Of a stretch of DNA of 57,276 nt, positions 1-9,089 are shown piece by piece. The stretch spans positions 1 to 57,276 of the IMG/VR virus record IMGVR_UViG_3300025890_000031. One strand, 5' to 3'. Origin of the DNA: a virus. The notes beneath the pieces were generated by a model that was given only the letters and a program-made list of their open reading frames with translations, did not search any database and was not told the origin of the DNA. Every line of letters begins with the position of its first letter. Position 1 is the first letter of the stretch. The translations under genes and the position numbers were made by a program.

Positions 1-509
1 GTAGTAACTACATAAGGATTACAAGCATCTGTTCCTGTAGGTGCTGACCAATCTGTTTGGTTAAATTCAAATGATACACCTGCATAAATGTTATAAACAC
101 TTTCAGTAGTTAAAGTAGAAACACTATTATCTGTTTCATTATTACTTCTAATTGCAAAATAAAAGTTTTCTCCTGATAAATCTGCAAAGTAATACTTTAA
201 ATCATCATTACTAAATGTATAGTATTGCCAAGTATTTGTTTGATGACCAAAAGATGTAGTAACACAGAAGCTATTTGTTTCAGTTATACCACTAGAACCA
301 CTAAAAAATATTGTGTAATTTTCAGGTGGGCTATCTTCAAATCCATCAGAACTTAATATACCAATAGTTATAGTTCCTGCGTTATTATCTGTTGTGAGGT
401 TTTGACCATAAGCAGGTTGTGTTGGAACATGGTCTGCCAATACAGGCATAGGATAAATAAGTAAGCCTACTACTAATAGTCTAAGGAAGGTATTTATTTT
501 TGATAGCAT
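1..509 (-). CDS. Secreted protein, C-terminus cut by window edge
   Basis: The frame is open from an ATG at 509 to the left edge, giving at least 169 residues, so the gene is partial. The N-terminus is a clear Sec signal peptide: MLSKINTF, a hydrophobic core LRLLVVGLLIYPMPV, then a likely cleavage after LADH. The rest is rich in S, T, N, Y and F with few charges and at least two cysteines, typical of an exported beta-rich protein. No family recognised. It is the last gene seen of the minus-strand operon that carries two holin-like genes, 4 bp downstream of 514-708, so a virion-surface or lysis-related role is possible but unproven. Confidence 0.75.
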   Translation of the reverse strand, partial: MLSKINTFLRLLVVGLLIYPMPVLADHVPTQPAYGQNLTTDNNAGTITIGILSSDGFEDSPPENYTIFFSGSSGITETNSFCVTTSFGHQTNTWQYYTFSNDDLKYYFADLSGENFYFAIRSNNETDNSVSTLTTESVYNIYAGVSFEFNQTDWSAPTGTDACNPYVVT

Positions 510-513
510 ATCC

Positions 514-708
514 TTACATTAAGGCTTGAACTAAAACAGCTAGTGAAGCTACTGCTACAACCCAACCACTCAATTCGGCTCTGGAAATTTTTGAATTAAC
601 TTTCTCGTGTAGTTCGTCTATTCTATCGTTTATTTTATCTTGTCCGTCTAAAATCATTATTAGCATTTCTTTCTGTGTAAAGCCATTTCCATTATGTGAG
701 TTTGCCAT
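514..708 (-). CDS. Small single-TM protein, XhlA/holin-accessory-like
   Basis: 64 residues. The N-terminal half is charged and probably coiled-coil (DKINDRIDELHEKVNSKI). The C-terminal 18 residues (WVVAVASLAVLVQALM) form one membrane segment ending at the C-terminus. This arrangement resembles small phage lysis accessory proteins of the XhlA/hemolysin type. It lies 2 bp downstream of another small membrane protein (711-965), which fits a two-component holin arrangement. The role is inferred from topology and context only. Confidence 0.7.
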   Translation of the reverse strand: MANSHNGNGFTQKEMLIMILDGQDKINDRIDELHEKVNSKISRAELSGWVVAVASLAVLVQALM

Positions 709-710
709 TG

Positions 711-965
711 TTATCCTTTGTTGGGTACTGAATTAAATACTTCATTTACTTCTTCCCAAGTTAGCTTTCCATCATCAATATATTTTCTAGCTAGTCGTTC
801 AACAACATGAGCAACACCCATAATCCCTGCTAATAAAGCAGATTGATAAACGTCTATTCCTACTAAAGAACCAGCACCTAGTATCGATAATGCTTGTGCA
901 ATAAACACAGCAACAATTCGTTTAAATATACTACGATAAATAGCCCAGTCGATATTCATATCCAT
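711..965 (-). CDS. Holin-like small membrane protein
   Basis: 84 residues. Hydrophobic segments lie around residues 15-35 (RIVAVFIAQALSILGAGSL) and 42-55 (SALLAGIMGVAHVV), followed by a charged tail (ERLARKYIDDGKLTWEEV). Size and pattern match phage holins. It resembles the holin-like protein at 9090-9281, which has the same small/Ala-Gly-rich hydrophobic core and basic tail. A palindrome (1002-1020) lies upstream and could be its promoter or operator region. Function inferred. Confidence 0.7.
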   Translation of the reverse strand: MDMNIDWAIYRSIFKRIVAVFIAQALSILGAGSLVGIDVYQSALLAGIMGVAHVVERLARKYIDDGKLTWEEVNEVFNSVPNKG

Positions 966-1001
966 AAAGATATTTATACCACAAAATAAACTATGGGAAA
1001 A

Positions 1002-1020
1002 TTATACATTACATGTATAA
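1002..1020. promoter_or_regulatory. Inverted repeat TTATACAT-3-ATGTATAA, possible operator
   Basis: Perfect 8-bp arms separated by 3 bp, in the 123-bp gap upstream of the minus-strand holin-like gene 711-965. The half-site word ATTATACAT recurs in a 16-bp palindrome at 12197-12212. This fits a shared repressor or activator site but is not proven; AT-rich palindromes are common in AT-rich DNA. Confidence 0.35.
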
Positions 1021-1088
1021 AATAAATAAAAAAAACCGGAAATTTACGAAAACTTGTTTTTGGCTCTAAGCGATAAAAGCACTCAGTT

Positions 1089-2156
1089 TCAATCTAACCA
1101 AATATTTTCATAATCTGCTGTAACAATGCCTTTTGTAGGGTTAACAAACATCATTCTTTGAGCAGGTAATCCTAAAGCACCTAACATTTCAGCAGCATAA
1201 TAGTTATTAGATTCAGGTGAAGGTGAACATCTCATAGTTATACCTGCGTCTGTCCAAGTTAATTGTTGATGCCAATGACCAAAAGCTACATCTTTAAAAT
1301 CTGGAAAAGGCATATCAGGTTGTGAACCTAATGCTTTCCAAGCTACAACTTTCTTTTTGACACCGTACCATGGAATACCTAACTGACCACGGAATTGGTC
1401 ACCATGAATTAATAAGCAGGAATATTTACCAATTTTATCAACAGCATACCAACCTCTATCTCCTTCAAATTCTTCAGGATTTATCCACTCTAATCTTTTT
1501 TCATCTCTGAACATTAGTTTGGTTGTTTCATAAAGTATTCTGTCAGCGTTATCTTCAGGATGAAAAGTTCCATATCTTCCAATTCTTCCGTGATTACCAA
1601 TTACCGAAGTTACTTTAACTTCATCAAAAGTAGCTAACATCTCTCTAATAAAATTAGTTAATGTTTCTAATCCGTTTTTCATAATCTGTCTGTACAATCC
1701 AGAGTCAATAACCCATGCCTGACCTGGGAATATATCAACACCTTCTACAATATCCCCTAATATCCAAATATGTGCTTTTTTAATAACATGGGATTTTCTA
1801 TGTATAGCAGTTATTTCTTGAACTTTTTTAGCATACTGTTCAATTCTTTCCTGACATATTGCAGAGTTGTAAGTCGGTGTTTTTTTGCCCATTTGCCAGT
1901 CGGCTAGAGTTATTACAGCCACTTCTTCATTTTTACTTTTAGCAAATGTTAATTTTGGTGGTTTTACTTTTGGTATATCAACATCTGCTATTGCATCTTT
2001 AACAGCACTATAAATAGCTTCAGATAATTCATCTTGATTATTTTTAAGTTTGTCATTTTGTTTATGCAGCCTGTTGATTGTCTTTTGCATATCTTTAATC
2101 TTGTCAGATTCAGATTCAGCAATTAATTGTGCAATTTCTTTTTCACTAAGTGTCAT
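1089..2156 (-). CDS. Calcineurin-like metallophosphoesterase
   Basis: 355 residues. After an N-terminal coiled-coil (about 20-60: KMQ..INRLHKQNDKLKNN) come the metallophosphoesterase blocks in order: LADWQMGKK (usual DxH replaced by DWQ), ILGDIVEG (GD), SVIGNHGR (GNH), LLIHGDQF (H) and FGHWHQ (GHxH). It should be a two-metal phosphodiesterase or phosphatase of the Mre11/SbcD fold. The Gln at the first metal site is a variation also used by some members. No SbcC partner is seen. A role in DNA end processing is inferred from fold only. Sits downstream of 2168-2422 in the minus operon. Confidence 0.85.
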   Translation of the reverse strand: MTLSEKEIAQLIAESESDKIKDMQKTINRLHKQNDKLKNNQDELSEAIYSAVKDAIADVDIPKVKPPKLTFAKSKNEEVAVITLADWQMGKKTPTYNSAICQERIEQYAKKVQEITAIHRKSHVIKKAHIWILGDIVEGVDIFPGQAWVIDSGLYRQIMKNGLETLTNFIREMLATFDEVKVTSVIGNHGRIGRYGTFHPEDNADRILYETTKLMFRDEKRLEWINPEEFEGDRGWYAVDKIGKYSCLLIHGDQFRGQLGIPWYGVKKKVVAWKALGSQPDMPFPDFKDVAFGHWHQQLTWTDAGITMRCSPSPESNNYYAAEMLGALGLPAQRMMFVNPTKGIVTADYENIWLD

Positions 2157-2167
2157 GTACGCTCCTG

Positions 2168-2422
2168 TTATAAAGTTAGTTCGTTAGCTTCAACTTTTAT
2201 TACTGCTCTTCTAAAGGCATCTAGTGAACCTTTAAAGTTAAATTTTTCTTTACAGATTTTAAAAGCTGAACTGTACGGAAATCTTGTCTTAGATTCAGCA
2301 CAATGCTTTGCTAAAGCGTGAACATACTGTTTACCATTGTCATCCATCTCATGTATACGAGATTTTTGTCCAGTATTGCTGAAAGTACTATCTATAAGAG
2401 ATTTAAGTTCATTTTCGTCCAT
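2168..2422 (-). CDS. Small protein of unknown function
   Basis: 84 residues, mixed charge, no signal peptide or membrane segment; mostly predicted helix (FRRAVIKVEANEL at the end). The start is supported by a strong Shine-Dalgarno AAGGAGG about 5 bp upstream of ATG 2422. Lies between the protease-like gene 2492-3751 and the metallophosphoesterase, 11 bp upstream of the latter. No family recognised. Confidence 0.75.
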   Translation of the reverse strand: MDENELKSLIDSTFSNTGQKSRIHEMDDNGKQYVHALAKHCAESKTRFPYSSAFKICKEKFNFKGSLDAFRRAVIKVEANELTL

Positions 2423-2491
2423 ATTTCCTCCTTAAATATATTAAGGACATGATAGCACATAAAATGCACTTTAAGCTACTTTAGGAATATA

Positions 2492-3751
2492 TTATTTCTT
2501 GCTCATTTTCCAAGTACCGCCCTTTGACTTGTATCTTTTTGCAGCCCATGCGTTTGCGTATGCACTTGGATAAACATCAAACTTAGATTTTGCTTCAGCA
2601 ATAGAAGAAGCCCATAATTTTGGTTTACTTGGAACTGGTTTAGCTTTGTAAACACCTACAACTAATTTTTTCTTCTTTTTTTTCTTCTTATAATTCCAGT
2701 CTGTACTATCTACATGAACATCTCCTGGAGTTAAATCTTTTTTAACATTTTTATAACGCTCTAACATCCTTCTACCTTTAGCAGCTAATTTTGCAGCGTC
2801 TGAACGATTTTTAGGAACAGGTTCGCCCCAAGCATTTGCAGCTAAAGCAAGTCTTGTTGGTTCGCCATTAGGTTTTGTCATAGCACCACTAGGGTTTGTA
2901 TAAAATCTTGTTAAGAAAGAACCTTTTCTTCTCATTTTCTCTGGTGTATTAGCAGCACCTTTGACACCAGGTTTTAAGTTAGCTCCTTCAGTTCTTTTGA
3001 AATGTGCACGACCAGCAGCAGTCAATCCACCTTTAGGATTTTTTAATCTTTTACTGACTTTTTTTTTTGATTGTGCGATAGCGATAGCCATAGCTTGACC
3101 CCTATCAGTTACAAGTTTTCCTTGTGCGTTTTTTAATTTTTTAGCATAAAATTCACGCATAACCATACCAATTTTATCTTTTCCTGCACCTTTACCCACA
3201 GCTTTTTGTGATTCCATGTGAGCTTGATTAAAAGTTTTGCCAGTTAGTATTCTTTTTCTCATATCTTTAATATGATTTGGTGTGTGATGTTTAGAATGTC
3301 TTTTTAATTTCTTTTCATCTTTTTCAGACATACCTTTTCCTACTTCTAGCATATCCATTTCAACTAATTCTCTTTGACCTTTTCCATGAACTGAAAATCC
3401 TGTATAAGAACCGTCTTTAACTTTTTCCCATACAGAGTCATCATCTACTTTAAATCCTATCCACCAACCTGCTGGTATAGAATCAGATTTAGAAACTAAT
3501 CCTAATGCTTCAAGTTTATCTGGTGTAACAACAAAAGATTCAACTACTCTTGCTACATTTTGATTAACGTGCATTTCTGCACCATTACGAGAGTGAAGAA
3601 CGTAATCATAAGCTGATTTTTCTAATTGACCAATGTCGTCAATAAAATCTCCTTGTGAATCAACGTAGACATCACCATCTTCATCTTTGATAATGTTTGC
3701 CCAACCAAATACTAACTTTTGTTCTTGGTCAAATTTTATTACTTCGTTCAT
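2492..3751 (-). CDS. XkdF-like head maturation protease with Lys-rich C-terminal domains
   Basis: 419 residues. Residues 1-125 match the phage XkdF/prohead serine-protease-like family: FGWANIIKDEDGD, SAYDYVLHSR, GWWIGFKVDD and GSYTGFSVHGKG. After a basic linker come modules seen singly in cyanophage-type small proteins: VGKGAGKDKIGMVMREF..AIAIAQSKKK, NPKGGLTAAGRAHFKRTEGANLKPGVKG..FLTRFY..WGEP, and a final YPSAYANAWAAKRYKSKGG unit. A run of eight lysines near residue 360 is encoded by poly-A. It follows portal and MuF-like genes, the usual place for a capsid protease, and overlaps 3748-4587 by 4 bp. The catalytic residues are not certain to me. Confidence 0.75.
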   Translation of the reverse strand: MNEVIKFDQEQKLVFGWANIIKDEDGDVYVDSQGDFIDDIGQLEKSAYDYVLHSRNGAEMHVNQNVARVVESFVVTPDKLEALGLVSKSDSIPAGWWIGFKVDDDSVWEKVKDGSYTGFSVHGKGQRELVEMDMLEVGKGMSEKDEKKLKRHSKHHTPNHIKDMRKRILTGKTFNQAHMESQKAVGKGAGKDKIGMVMREFYAKKLKNAQGKLVTDRGQAMAIAIAQSKKKVSKRLKNPKGGLTAAGRAHFKRTEGANLKPGVKGAANTPEKMRRKGSFLTRFYTNPSGAMTKPNGEPTRLALAANAWGEPVPKNRSDAAKLAAKGRRMLERYKNVKKDLTPGDVHVDSTDWNYKKKKKKKKLVVGVYKAKPVPSKPKLWASSIAEAKSKFDVYPSAYANAWAAKRYKSKGGTWKMSKK

Positions 3752-4587
3752 GGTGTAGATTTTAGCTCATGTAATTGGCATCTGCAATTTGGGTGTATAG
3801 GTGGAGAAGTATAAGCACCCATAGTAGTTTGAAAAGGCTGTCCAGCTAAAACAACATCACCAGCAGATGGTGAACACTTACCACAAGGTTGAGAATCAGT
3901 TATCCATTGAACTTGAACAGGAACACCTGTAGATTTCCAAACATCTAACTTTGCACTTTCAATAGCAGTTTGCGTTTCTGTGTTAGCTATTAAAGCTGCT
4001 CTTTGTGCTAATAATTTTTCTGAATACTGCCCTACTTGTTTATTTATCTTTGTCTGAGATAAACCTTTAGTGCCTAAACTATTTCTTAAATTTTCTACAG
4101 CTCTAGCTCCCCTAGTATCTAATCCAATGTTTCCCTTAATCCTTTGAGCTATGTCTGGAATACTTGCTCCTGTTCTAAGACCATTTCCAACTGTTTCTCT
4201 TATGGCTAACTGTGTTTGTTTTGTTATACCTTCAACTAAAACAGCACCTCTCCTTTCGGCAAAATTAGCAGCTAAACCATTAATCAATTCAGGATTTTCA
4301 GGTAATGCTCGTGCTAATTTACTGTAAGCCAGGGAGGCAGCTTGTGTAAAAACTAGAGAGCTTAAAGCTATCATAAAAGTACTATCAAATGCTTCTACTT
4401 CTTCTGCAAAAACGCTTACTTCATTAATATTTTTAGATAATTTAGATATTTCAGACTTGTAAAGTCTTTCAGCTTCACGAATAGTTCTATTATAGATTTC
4501 TTCGTATTCTTCAAAGTCTTGTATGACTTCTTTTCTATTCTCCTTGGGGTTTATCGCCTTTTGGATTGAATTGCTGTCTAACTGCAT
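3748..4587 (-). CDS. MuF-like head morphogenesis protein (minor head protein)
   Basis: 279 residues. The C-terminal third carries the phage Mu gpF / SPP1 gp7 signature: IANTETQTAIESA, then QWITDSQPCGKCSPSAGD and IHPNCRCQL with the paired cysteines and His. The N-terminal part is helical with a short hydrophobic stretch (ALSSLVFTQAASLAY). Members sit next to the portal inside the capsid and help assembly or travel with the DNA. The start lies inside the end of the portal gene (53-bp overlap). Confidence 0.85.
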   Translation of the reverse strand: MQLDSNSIQKAINPKENRKEVIQDFEEYEEIYNRTIREAERLYKSEISKLSKNINEVSVFAEEVEAFDSTFMIALSSLVFTQAASLAYSKLARALPENPELINGLAANFAERRGAVLVEGITKQTQLAIRETVGNGLRTGASIPDIAQRIKGNIGLDTRGARAVENLRNSLGTKGLSQTKINKQVGQYSEKLLAQRAALIANTETQTAIESAKLDVWKSTGVPVQVQWITDSQPCGKCSPSAGDVVLAGQPFQTTMGAYTSPPIHPNCRCQLHELKSTP

Positions 4588-6037
4588 CCTTAGCCTGTTC
4601 CTTTACTTGATTTACTGTTTCTTGTTGTTGTGCTAACTGAACAATTTTTTGGTAATCAATATCAGCAATACCAGTTGAATTATTTGGGTCTTGTGGTTGC
4701 AAATAATCTTCTTGGTCTTGCTTAGGCAAAGTAGCAATCTGACGTAAATATTCTTCAAGTTTTTGGTCAGGGAATATTTGCATACCAGACCCAGCAAGAG
4801 TTGATACGTATTGAGCCAATTCTTGTAGAGAAGGTGTTTCTAAGTCGCTATGTCTTAGTTTTGGTAACCTTGAAGTATCCATACCATTGATTTCAAATAA
4901 TTTTGGTATTGCATAGTCGTTAAAAACATTTGTAATATTATCTAAGTAACTTTCTAAAGCTACAGCAAATAGTCTAGTTTTATTACCAGCTAAAGAATAA
5001 GAGCCAGTTCCACCATGACCTAATAAAATAAAGTCGGCTAGTACTGTCATAGCTATTCGTTGTTCATATCTAGTTATAATACCTGTAGTATCAAACTGTC
5101 TACTTCCACCAGAGTTTAACAACTCAAATTCATATAATGGTTTTCCTGAAGAATCATAAACTCGTGGAAATATGATACCTTCTTGTGTATCTCTACGAAC
5201 ATTGACAATTAATTTTTTAATAGCTTCTAACATAGCTTGTTGGTCACTTGTAGCTCCAGCAGACATAATTGCAGGGTCTACATAAGCTATTGGAATACCA
5301 GCTAAATCTCTTTCTATACCAACACCTTCGATTTCTTCTATTCTTTTCTTAAAATACCAAGAGCGATATCCGTTTCTTAATATAGAACGACCTTCTGGAT
5401 TATTTTTATGTGTTTGTGTTCTAAACAATAAGCATTTTTCCATTGGTATAACAACTTGTTTGTAGGATGGTGGTGCTAACTGCATAAATCCTTTAATTCC
5501 ACCTTGTGGGTCAAAAATCCAATGGTCAATAGTATCTTGGGCACGCATAGGCATTTTTCTCCAACCTATTTTTCCATCATTAAACTTAGAACGCTGTTTT
5601 GCATCTTTGTTTTCTAATCCGCCACGCCTTTTGTAAACAATTTCGTGAACACTAAATCCATAAACTAACATTGACATAATTTCTGAAACAAACTCTAACC
5701 AAGTGTTAGACATGTCGTCCATACACTCTTGAACGAATTGAGCATCTTGAACGTCTTTTCTTTTAGCTGAATATGGTTCTACATCCCATTTAGTACTTCT
5801 GATAATTTGGTCTACTGCAAATAAAATAGCACCGATAATTGCATCATTATCTGCCATTTCACGATATGTCTTCATTCCCTTTCGACCTTGAAGGTCGTAC
5901 AGGAACTCTTCCATTACATATCCAGCTTGTCTGTTTAGACCAGACATACCAAACTCTGACATACCTACACTTTCGTTGATATTAGGTGAAGCACTTCCTA
6001 GTGCTTTTGATATGTCGTCAAAATCTTTTTCACTCAT
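4535..6037 (-). CDS. Portal protein (Mu gp29 / DUF935-like)
   Basis: 500 residues, the normal portal size. Recognisable blocks: GMKTYREMADNDAIIGAILFAV, IIRSTKWDVEPYS, MSMLVYGFSVHEIVYKRR, PEGRSILRNGYRSWYFKK and HGGTGSYSLAGNK. It forms the dodecameric DNA channel at one capsid vertex and binds the terminase. The C-terminal tail is Gln-rich and probably disordered. Overlaps the MuF gene by 53 bp and the primase stop by 8 bp, suggesting translational coupling. In this genome the portal follows replication genes rather than the terminase. Confidence 0.9.
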   Translation of the reverse strand: MSEKDFDDISKALGSASPNINESVGMSEFGMSGLNRQAGYVMEEFLYDLQGRKGMKTYREMADNDAIIGAILFAVDQIIRSTKWDVEPYSAKRKDVQDAQFVQECMDDMSNTWLEFVSEIMSMLVYGFSVHEIVYKRRGGLENKDAKQRSKFNDGKIGWRKMPMRAQDTIDHWIFDPQGGIKGFMQLAPPSYKQVVIPMEKCLLFRTQTHKNNPEGRSILRNGYRSWYFKKRIEEIEGVGIERDLAGIPIAYVDPAIMSAGATSDQQAMLEAIKKLIVNVRRDTQEGIIFPRVYDSSGKPLYEFELLNSGGSRQFDTTGIITRYEQRIAMTVLADFILLGHGGTGSYSLAGNKTRLFAVALESYLDNITNVFNDYAIPKLFEINGMDTSRLPKLRHSDLETPSLQELAQYVSTLAGSGMQIFPDQKLEEYLRQIATLPKQDQEDYLQPQDPNNSTGIADIDYQKIVQLAQQQETVNQVKEQAKDAVRQQFNPKGDKPQGE

Positions 6038-6968
6038 TTTCAGGAAACCACATTTCTGCTTTGCTAAACAATTCTATTCTTTCGTCTTTACTTAAATCTG
6101 ATGGGTCATTACCCCAATCAGGTTTATACCTACCAACCATGATAGGTAAGTCTATCTTATCACATACACTAGCACTTGCTAATTTACCAGCCTTATCATT
6201 GTCAAAACATAGAGCAATATAGGCAGGGTTTAGACGATTTAAGAGGGTTTTTTGAAAATCGCTAAAATGTGAGCCTAAAATAGCTAAAGCAGGTATACCA
6301 ACTTCCCAAAAAGCCATTGCATCTAAAGCACCTTCGACTAAAGCTAATCCACCATCATAATTTAACTTTTTCATGTTCTCGTTTATAAGTTGTGACTTTT
6401 GATACTCATGCTGTCCAAATAAATATCCAGCTTTTTGAAAGCCTTTTGGATATAAATATCTAATATTTGCATCTGGGTCTAATCTTCTCTTAATCACACC
6501 AATAACTTTCCCATGAAAAGTTCGTAAAGGTATAGTTACTGAATTACTTAATGGGTCATAGCCTAAAGAAAACTTTTCAATAGTTTTATCAGTTAATCCT
6601 CTTTCAGACCAATAATCATGTGGATATTTATATTGTTCTAGCCATTTTTCATCATGATATGAAGTTTCTTTATCTTTTATTGGGTCTGAAACGTATTCAT
6701 CTAGTTCACGAATAATATTATCTATTGCATCTATTGGTATTTCTTGTAGATATGGATAATTTTTCTTTATTCCTAATCTTCTAAGTAATCCATTCCAATT
6801 ACCCTTTTCTTGACACCCATGACAAATCCATAATCCGTTTTCTTTGTTTACAGCAAAGCTAGGATTACTGTCTGAGTGAAAAGGACACCTACAATAGTAT
6901 TCTTCTTCCGATTCTGTTACAACATCTAAATGTTTTGAAACTATATCGGCACGATACTTATTGACCAC
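6030..6968 (-). CDS. DNA primase (CHC2 zinc finger + TOPRIM)
   Basis: 312 residues. N-terminal CHC2-type zinc-binding motif: YYCRCPFHSDSNPSF then LWICHGCQEKGN. The TOPRIM core lies near residues 205-275: GLALVEGALDAMAFWEVG (catalytic Glu) and IALCFDNDKAG (DxD-type). Makes RNA primers for phage replication with the DnaB-like helicase encoded just upstream (7680-8966). Shorter than bacterial DnaG (about 600 aa) because the C-terminal helicase-binding domain is absent. The start appears to be GTG at 6968, overlapping the previous gene by 11 bp. Confidence 0.9.
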   Translation of the reverse strand: MVNKYRADIVSKHLDVVTESEEEYYCRCPFHSDSNPSFAVNKENGLWICHGCQEKGNWNGLLRRLGIKKNYPYLQEIPIDAIDNIIRELDEYVSDPIKDKETSYHDEKWLEQYKYPHDYWSERGLTDKTIEKFSLGYDPLSNSVTIPLRTFHGKVIGVIKRRLDPDANIRYLYPKGFQKAGYLFGQHEYQKSQLINENMKKLNYDGGLALVEGALDAMAFWEVGIPALAILGSHFSDFQKTLLNRLNPAYIALCFDNDKAGKLASASVCDKIDLPIMVGRYKPDWGNDPSDLSKDERIELFSKAEMWFPENE

Positions 6969-7251
6969 GGTTAATCAAATCAACAGCATACCTATCTGCT
7001 ATTACTGTTTGATATTCGCTATATTCAAAATGTTCCCCACCAGCATGTTCACCAGTAACTTTTATTTTCCAATGAGTTTCACCTTTGTTATCTACGATAT
7101 TATCTATTTTTTCAATAATAACGCCTTGCTTGAAATTTCCTTCTATAACCATTCCAACTTTTAAATCTGATGGCTTATATGCTTGTTTATTTCCTAAAGG
7201 TATAGTTCTGCCGTAGCTTAGATAATATCTAACACCTGTTTTTTTTGGCAT
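6958..7251 (-). CDS. Small protein of unknown function between primase and helicase
   Basis: 97 residues from the ATG at 7251 (MPKKTGVRYYLSYG), chosen because AGGGAG stands 5 bp upstream; an in-frame ATG at 7302 has no ribosome site and would overlap the preceding gene. The sequence suggests a small beta-barrel (LKVGMVIEGNFKQGVIIEKIDNI). It is cotranscribed with helicase and primase, so a replication-accessory role is possible, but no family is recognised. Confidence 0.7.
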   Translation of the reverse strand: MPKKTGVRYYLSYGRTIPLGNKQAYKPSDLKVGMVIEGNFKQGVIIEKIDNIVDNKGETHWKIKVTGEHAGGEHFEYSEYQTVIADRYAVDLINRGQ

Positions 7252-7294
7252 TTTGCTCCCTTTCCTTTCTATTAGAACAAACTCCACTTGCTCT

Positions 7295-7477
7295 TCATTC
7301 ATTATTTAATAATATTCTTCCACGAACACGAGGATATTTCGTCTTGTGGTGAATATAACAAAATTTTTGATTATTATACTTACTTAGCATTTGCTCACAC
7401 TTTTCAGATTCACAAATTCTATTTTCACCATAAGTTTTAGATTTTCTAGCCTTTGGTCTTTGTGTACCTTCAATCAT
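7295..7477 (-). CDS. Small zinc-finger-like protein
   Basis: 60 residues, strongly basic. Contains RICESEKCEQMLSKYNNQKF then CYIHH, a C-x4-C-x(n)-C-x2-H pattern. The RIC...C...LSxYN...CxxH arrangement is common in actinobacterial and actinophage small regulators, which supports the host assignment. Shine-Dalgarno AAAGGA lies about 6 bp upstream of ATG 7477. Probably binds nucleic acid; target unknown. Confidence 0.75.
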   Translation of the reverse strand: MIEGTQRPKARKSKTYGENRICESEKCEQMLSKYNNQKFCYIHHKTKYPRVRGRILLNNE

Positions 7478-7539
7478 ATTTTTCCTTTCTTCTTCGGTAG
7501 GGGGATTAGTTACTCTCTTACTTTATCTCGCTTTGAGCC

Positions 7540-7680
7540 CTACCTATCTTCTATAGTAATTTCACCATTTGAATTGTCAATGATTTGGTTAAACTTTTTT
7601 TCATACAATTTTTTGAGTAAGAAATCTGGGTCATCTTTAAGTTGCTTTGCTTTAAAAACAACCCATTGATATTCTTGCAT
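7540..7680 (-). CDS. 46-residue hypothetical protein coupled to helicase
   Basis: Short gene starting MQEYQWVVFKAKQLKDD and ending EITIEDR. The ATG overlaps the stop of the helicase gene as TGATG, the usual mark of translational coupling. The composition (K, D, E, aromatic) is protein-like and helical. No family recognised. Confidence 0.6.
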   Translation of the reverse strand: MQEYQWVVFKAKQLKDDPDFLLKKLYEKKFNQIIDNSNGEITIEDR

Positions 7681-8966
7681 CAGTCGTAATCTAAATCGTC
7701 TTGGTCAGCTAATATCAAGTCTTGTGCAATATCCCCTGATATTTCTTCAAACGAACCATTCCCTGGTGTAAATTTACAAAACCAGTTTTTATTATCTTGT
7801 CCGTGTCGGAACTTAGCTAACTTGAATTTAACAACGTGGGGAGATTTCTGTACTAGCGTAACTACACAATCTGCATCCATACCTATGGCATCAGATTGAG
7901 ATAAGTGAATAACTGATGGTGGTTCATTACCACCACCCTCTCTATTCATTTGTGCAGCGGATATGATGGGTATGTCATATCTCTGAGCGATTGCCTTGAT
8001 ATCAGCACTTAACGAAGCAACTGCTCGCCAATCATCTCCCCCAGACTTTAGTAATGTTAAATAATCTATATAAACAACAGTAGGTTTGTGTTCTTGTATT
8101 CTACTAGCCACGACTGCTGGAGATACAGCACCACGACTACCATCAACAACAGTAAAACTACCTTTTATTTTTTTAGGTATGTCTTGTAAGAATTTTTTAT
8201 ATGCTCTGATATCAAAGTTTTCACCTTTCATCAAGTCTAAAGATTTAAAAGTTTCTTTTCCATATTCTGAAGAAAGAAAACTCTGTACCCTAAACCCAAT
8301 TTGTTTTGAAGGTTGTTCTAAAGATACAAAAAGAACTTTTTCTCCTGCTTGTAATGCTGAACAAGCCATACGGATTAAAGTCCATGTCTTACCTTGACCT
8401 AACCTAGCACCTACTACCCAGAAATCTCCACCTGATGCTCCACCAGTTAAATTATCTAAGCTGGGAAAACCTGTAGGTATTCCTGCTAAACCTCGTTTAT
8501 CTTTAGCTGCTATTCTTCTTTCAATATCTGCTAATAAATAATCTCCATCATCTAAAATATTTAAAGTACTAGAACCTGTAGTAACTTTTTTCTGAAGTAA
8601 TAAAATATCTTGATATAAAGAATCTAATAACTTTTCTCCTGTTTCTTTTTCTTTAATATCTTCAAAAGTATTCTTCATTACAGAACTTATTTTAGTTCTT
8701 ACATAGTTATCTTTTACTTCAGAACAAAAATGTTCTAAATCATCTACTTTATATAAAACTACTTCAGGAAAGTTAGTTTTAAAAGCATTAGTACTAGGTA
8801 AAGTTCTATGCTGTATAAAGTATTTTTCTATCCATGAATATTCTTCAGGATAAGATATAAAGTATTCTCTACTTATTCCTTGTTCAGCTATTACTGCGTA
8901 GTCTTTTCTACGAAGCAAAGCAGAAACAAGAAGTATCTCAGGATGTGCTGACATCTTCTGCTCCAA
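7680..8966 (-). CDS. dnaB: Replicative DNA helicase (DnaB-like)
   Basis: 428 residues, close to the 430-470 of phage and bacterial DnaB. An N-terminal helical domain is followed by the RecA-like motor: Walker A GARLGQGKTWT near residue 180, the region VLFVSLEQPSKQIGFRVQ, Walker B VVYIDYLTLLKS and motif III/IV ISAAQMNREGGG. Unwinds DNA at the phage fork with the primase 0.7 kb downstream. First gene of the leftward operon; a short inverted repeat (8988-9001) lies between it and the divergent plus-strand genes. Confidence 0.93.
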   Translation of the reverse strand: MEQKMSAHPEILLVSALLRRKDYAVIAEQGISREYFISYPEEYSWIEKYFIQHRTLPSTNAFKTNFPEVVLYKVDDLEHFCSEVKDNYVRTKISSVMKNTFEDIKEKETGEKLLDSLYQDILLLQKKVTTGSSTLNILDDGDYLLADIERRIAAKDKRGLAGIPTGFPSLDNLTGGASGGDFWVVGARLGQGKTWTLIRMACSALQAGEKVLFVSLEQPSKQIGFRVQSFLSSEYGKETFKSLDLMKGENFDIRAYKKFLQDIPKKIKGSFTVVDGSRGAVSPAVVASRIQEHKPTVVYIDYLTLLKSGGDDWRAVASLSADIKAIAQRYDIPIISAAQMNREGGGNEPPSVIHLSQSDAIGMDADCVVTLVQKSPHVVKFKLAKFRHGQDNKNWFCKFTPGNGSFEEISGDIAQDLILADQDDLDYD

Positions 8967-8987
8967 TCATCTATTTATTTTATTGTC

Positions 8988-9001
8988 CACAAGCTCTTGT
9001 G
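8988..9001. promoter_or_regulatory. Inverted repeat CACAAG-2-CTTGTG between divergent genes
   Basis: Perfect 6-bp arms in the 123-bp gap between the leftward helicase operon and the rightward holin-like gene. Position and symmetry suit an operator for a dimeric regulator acting on one or both promoters. AT-rich -10-like words (TATACA, TATATT) follow toward 9050. No regulator is assigned. Confidence 0.35.
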
Positions 9002-9089
9002 ATTTTTCTAATCTAATACATCTTAAATTTTATACAAACAATTTCTATATTTTTTTTTTCATAGTATGCTTTCTACTGAAGGAGAGAAT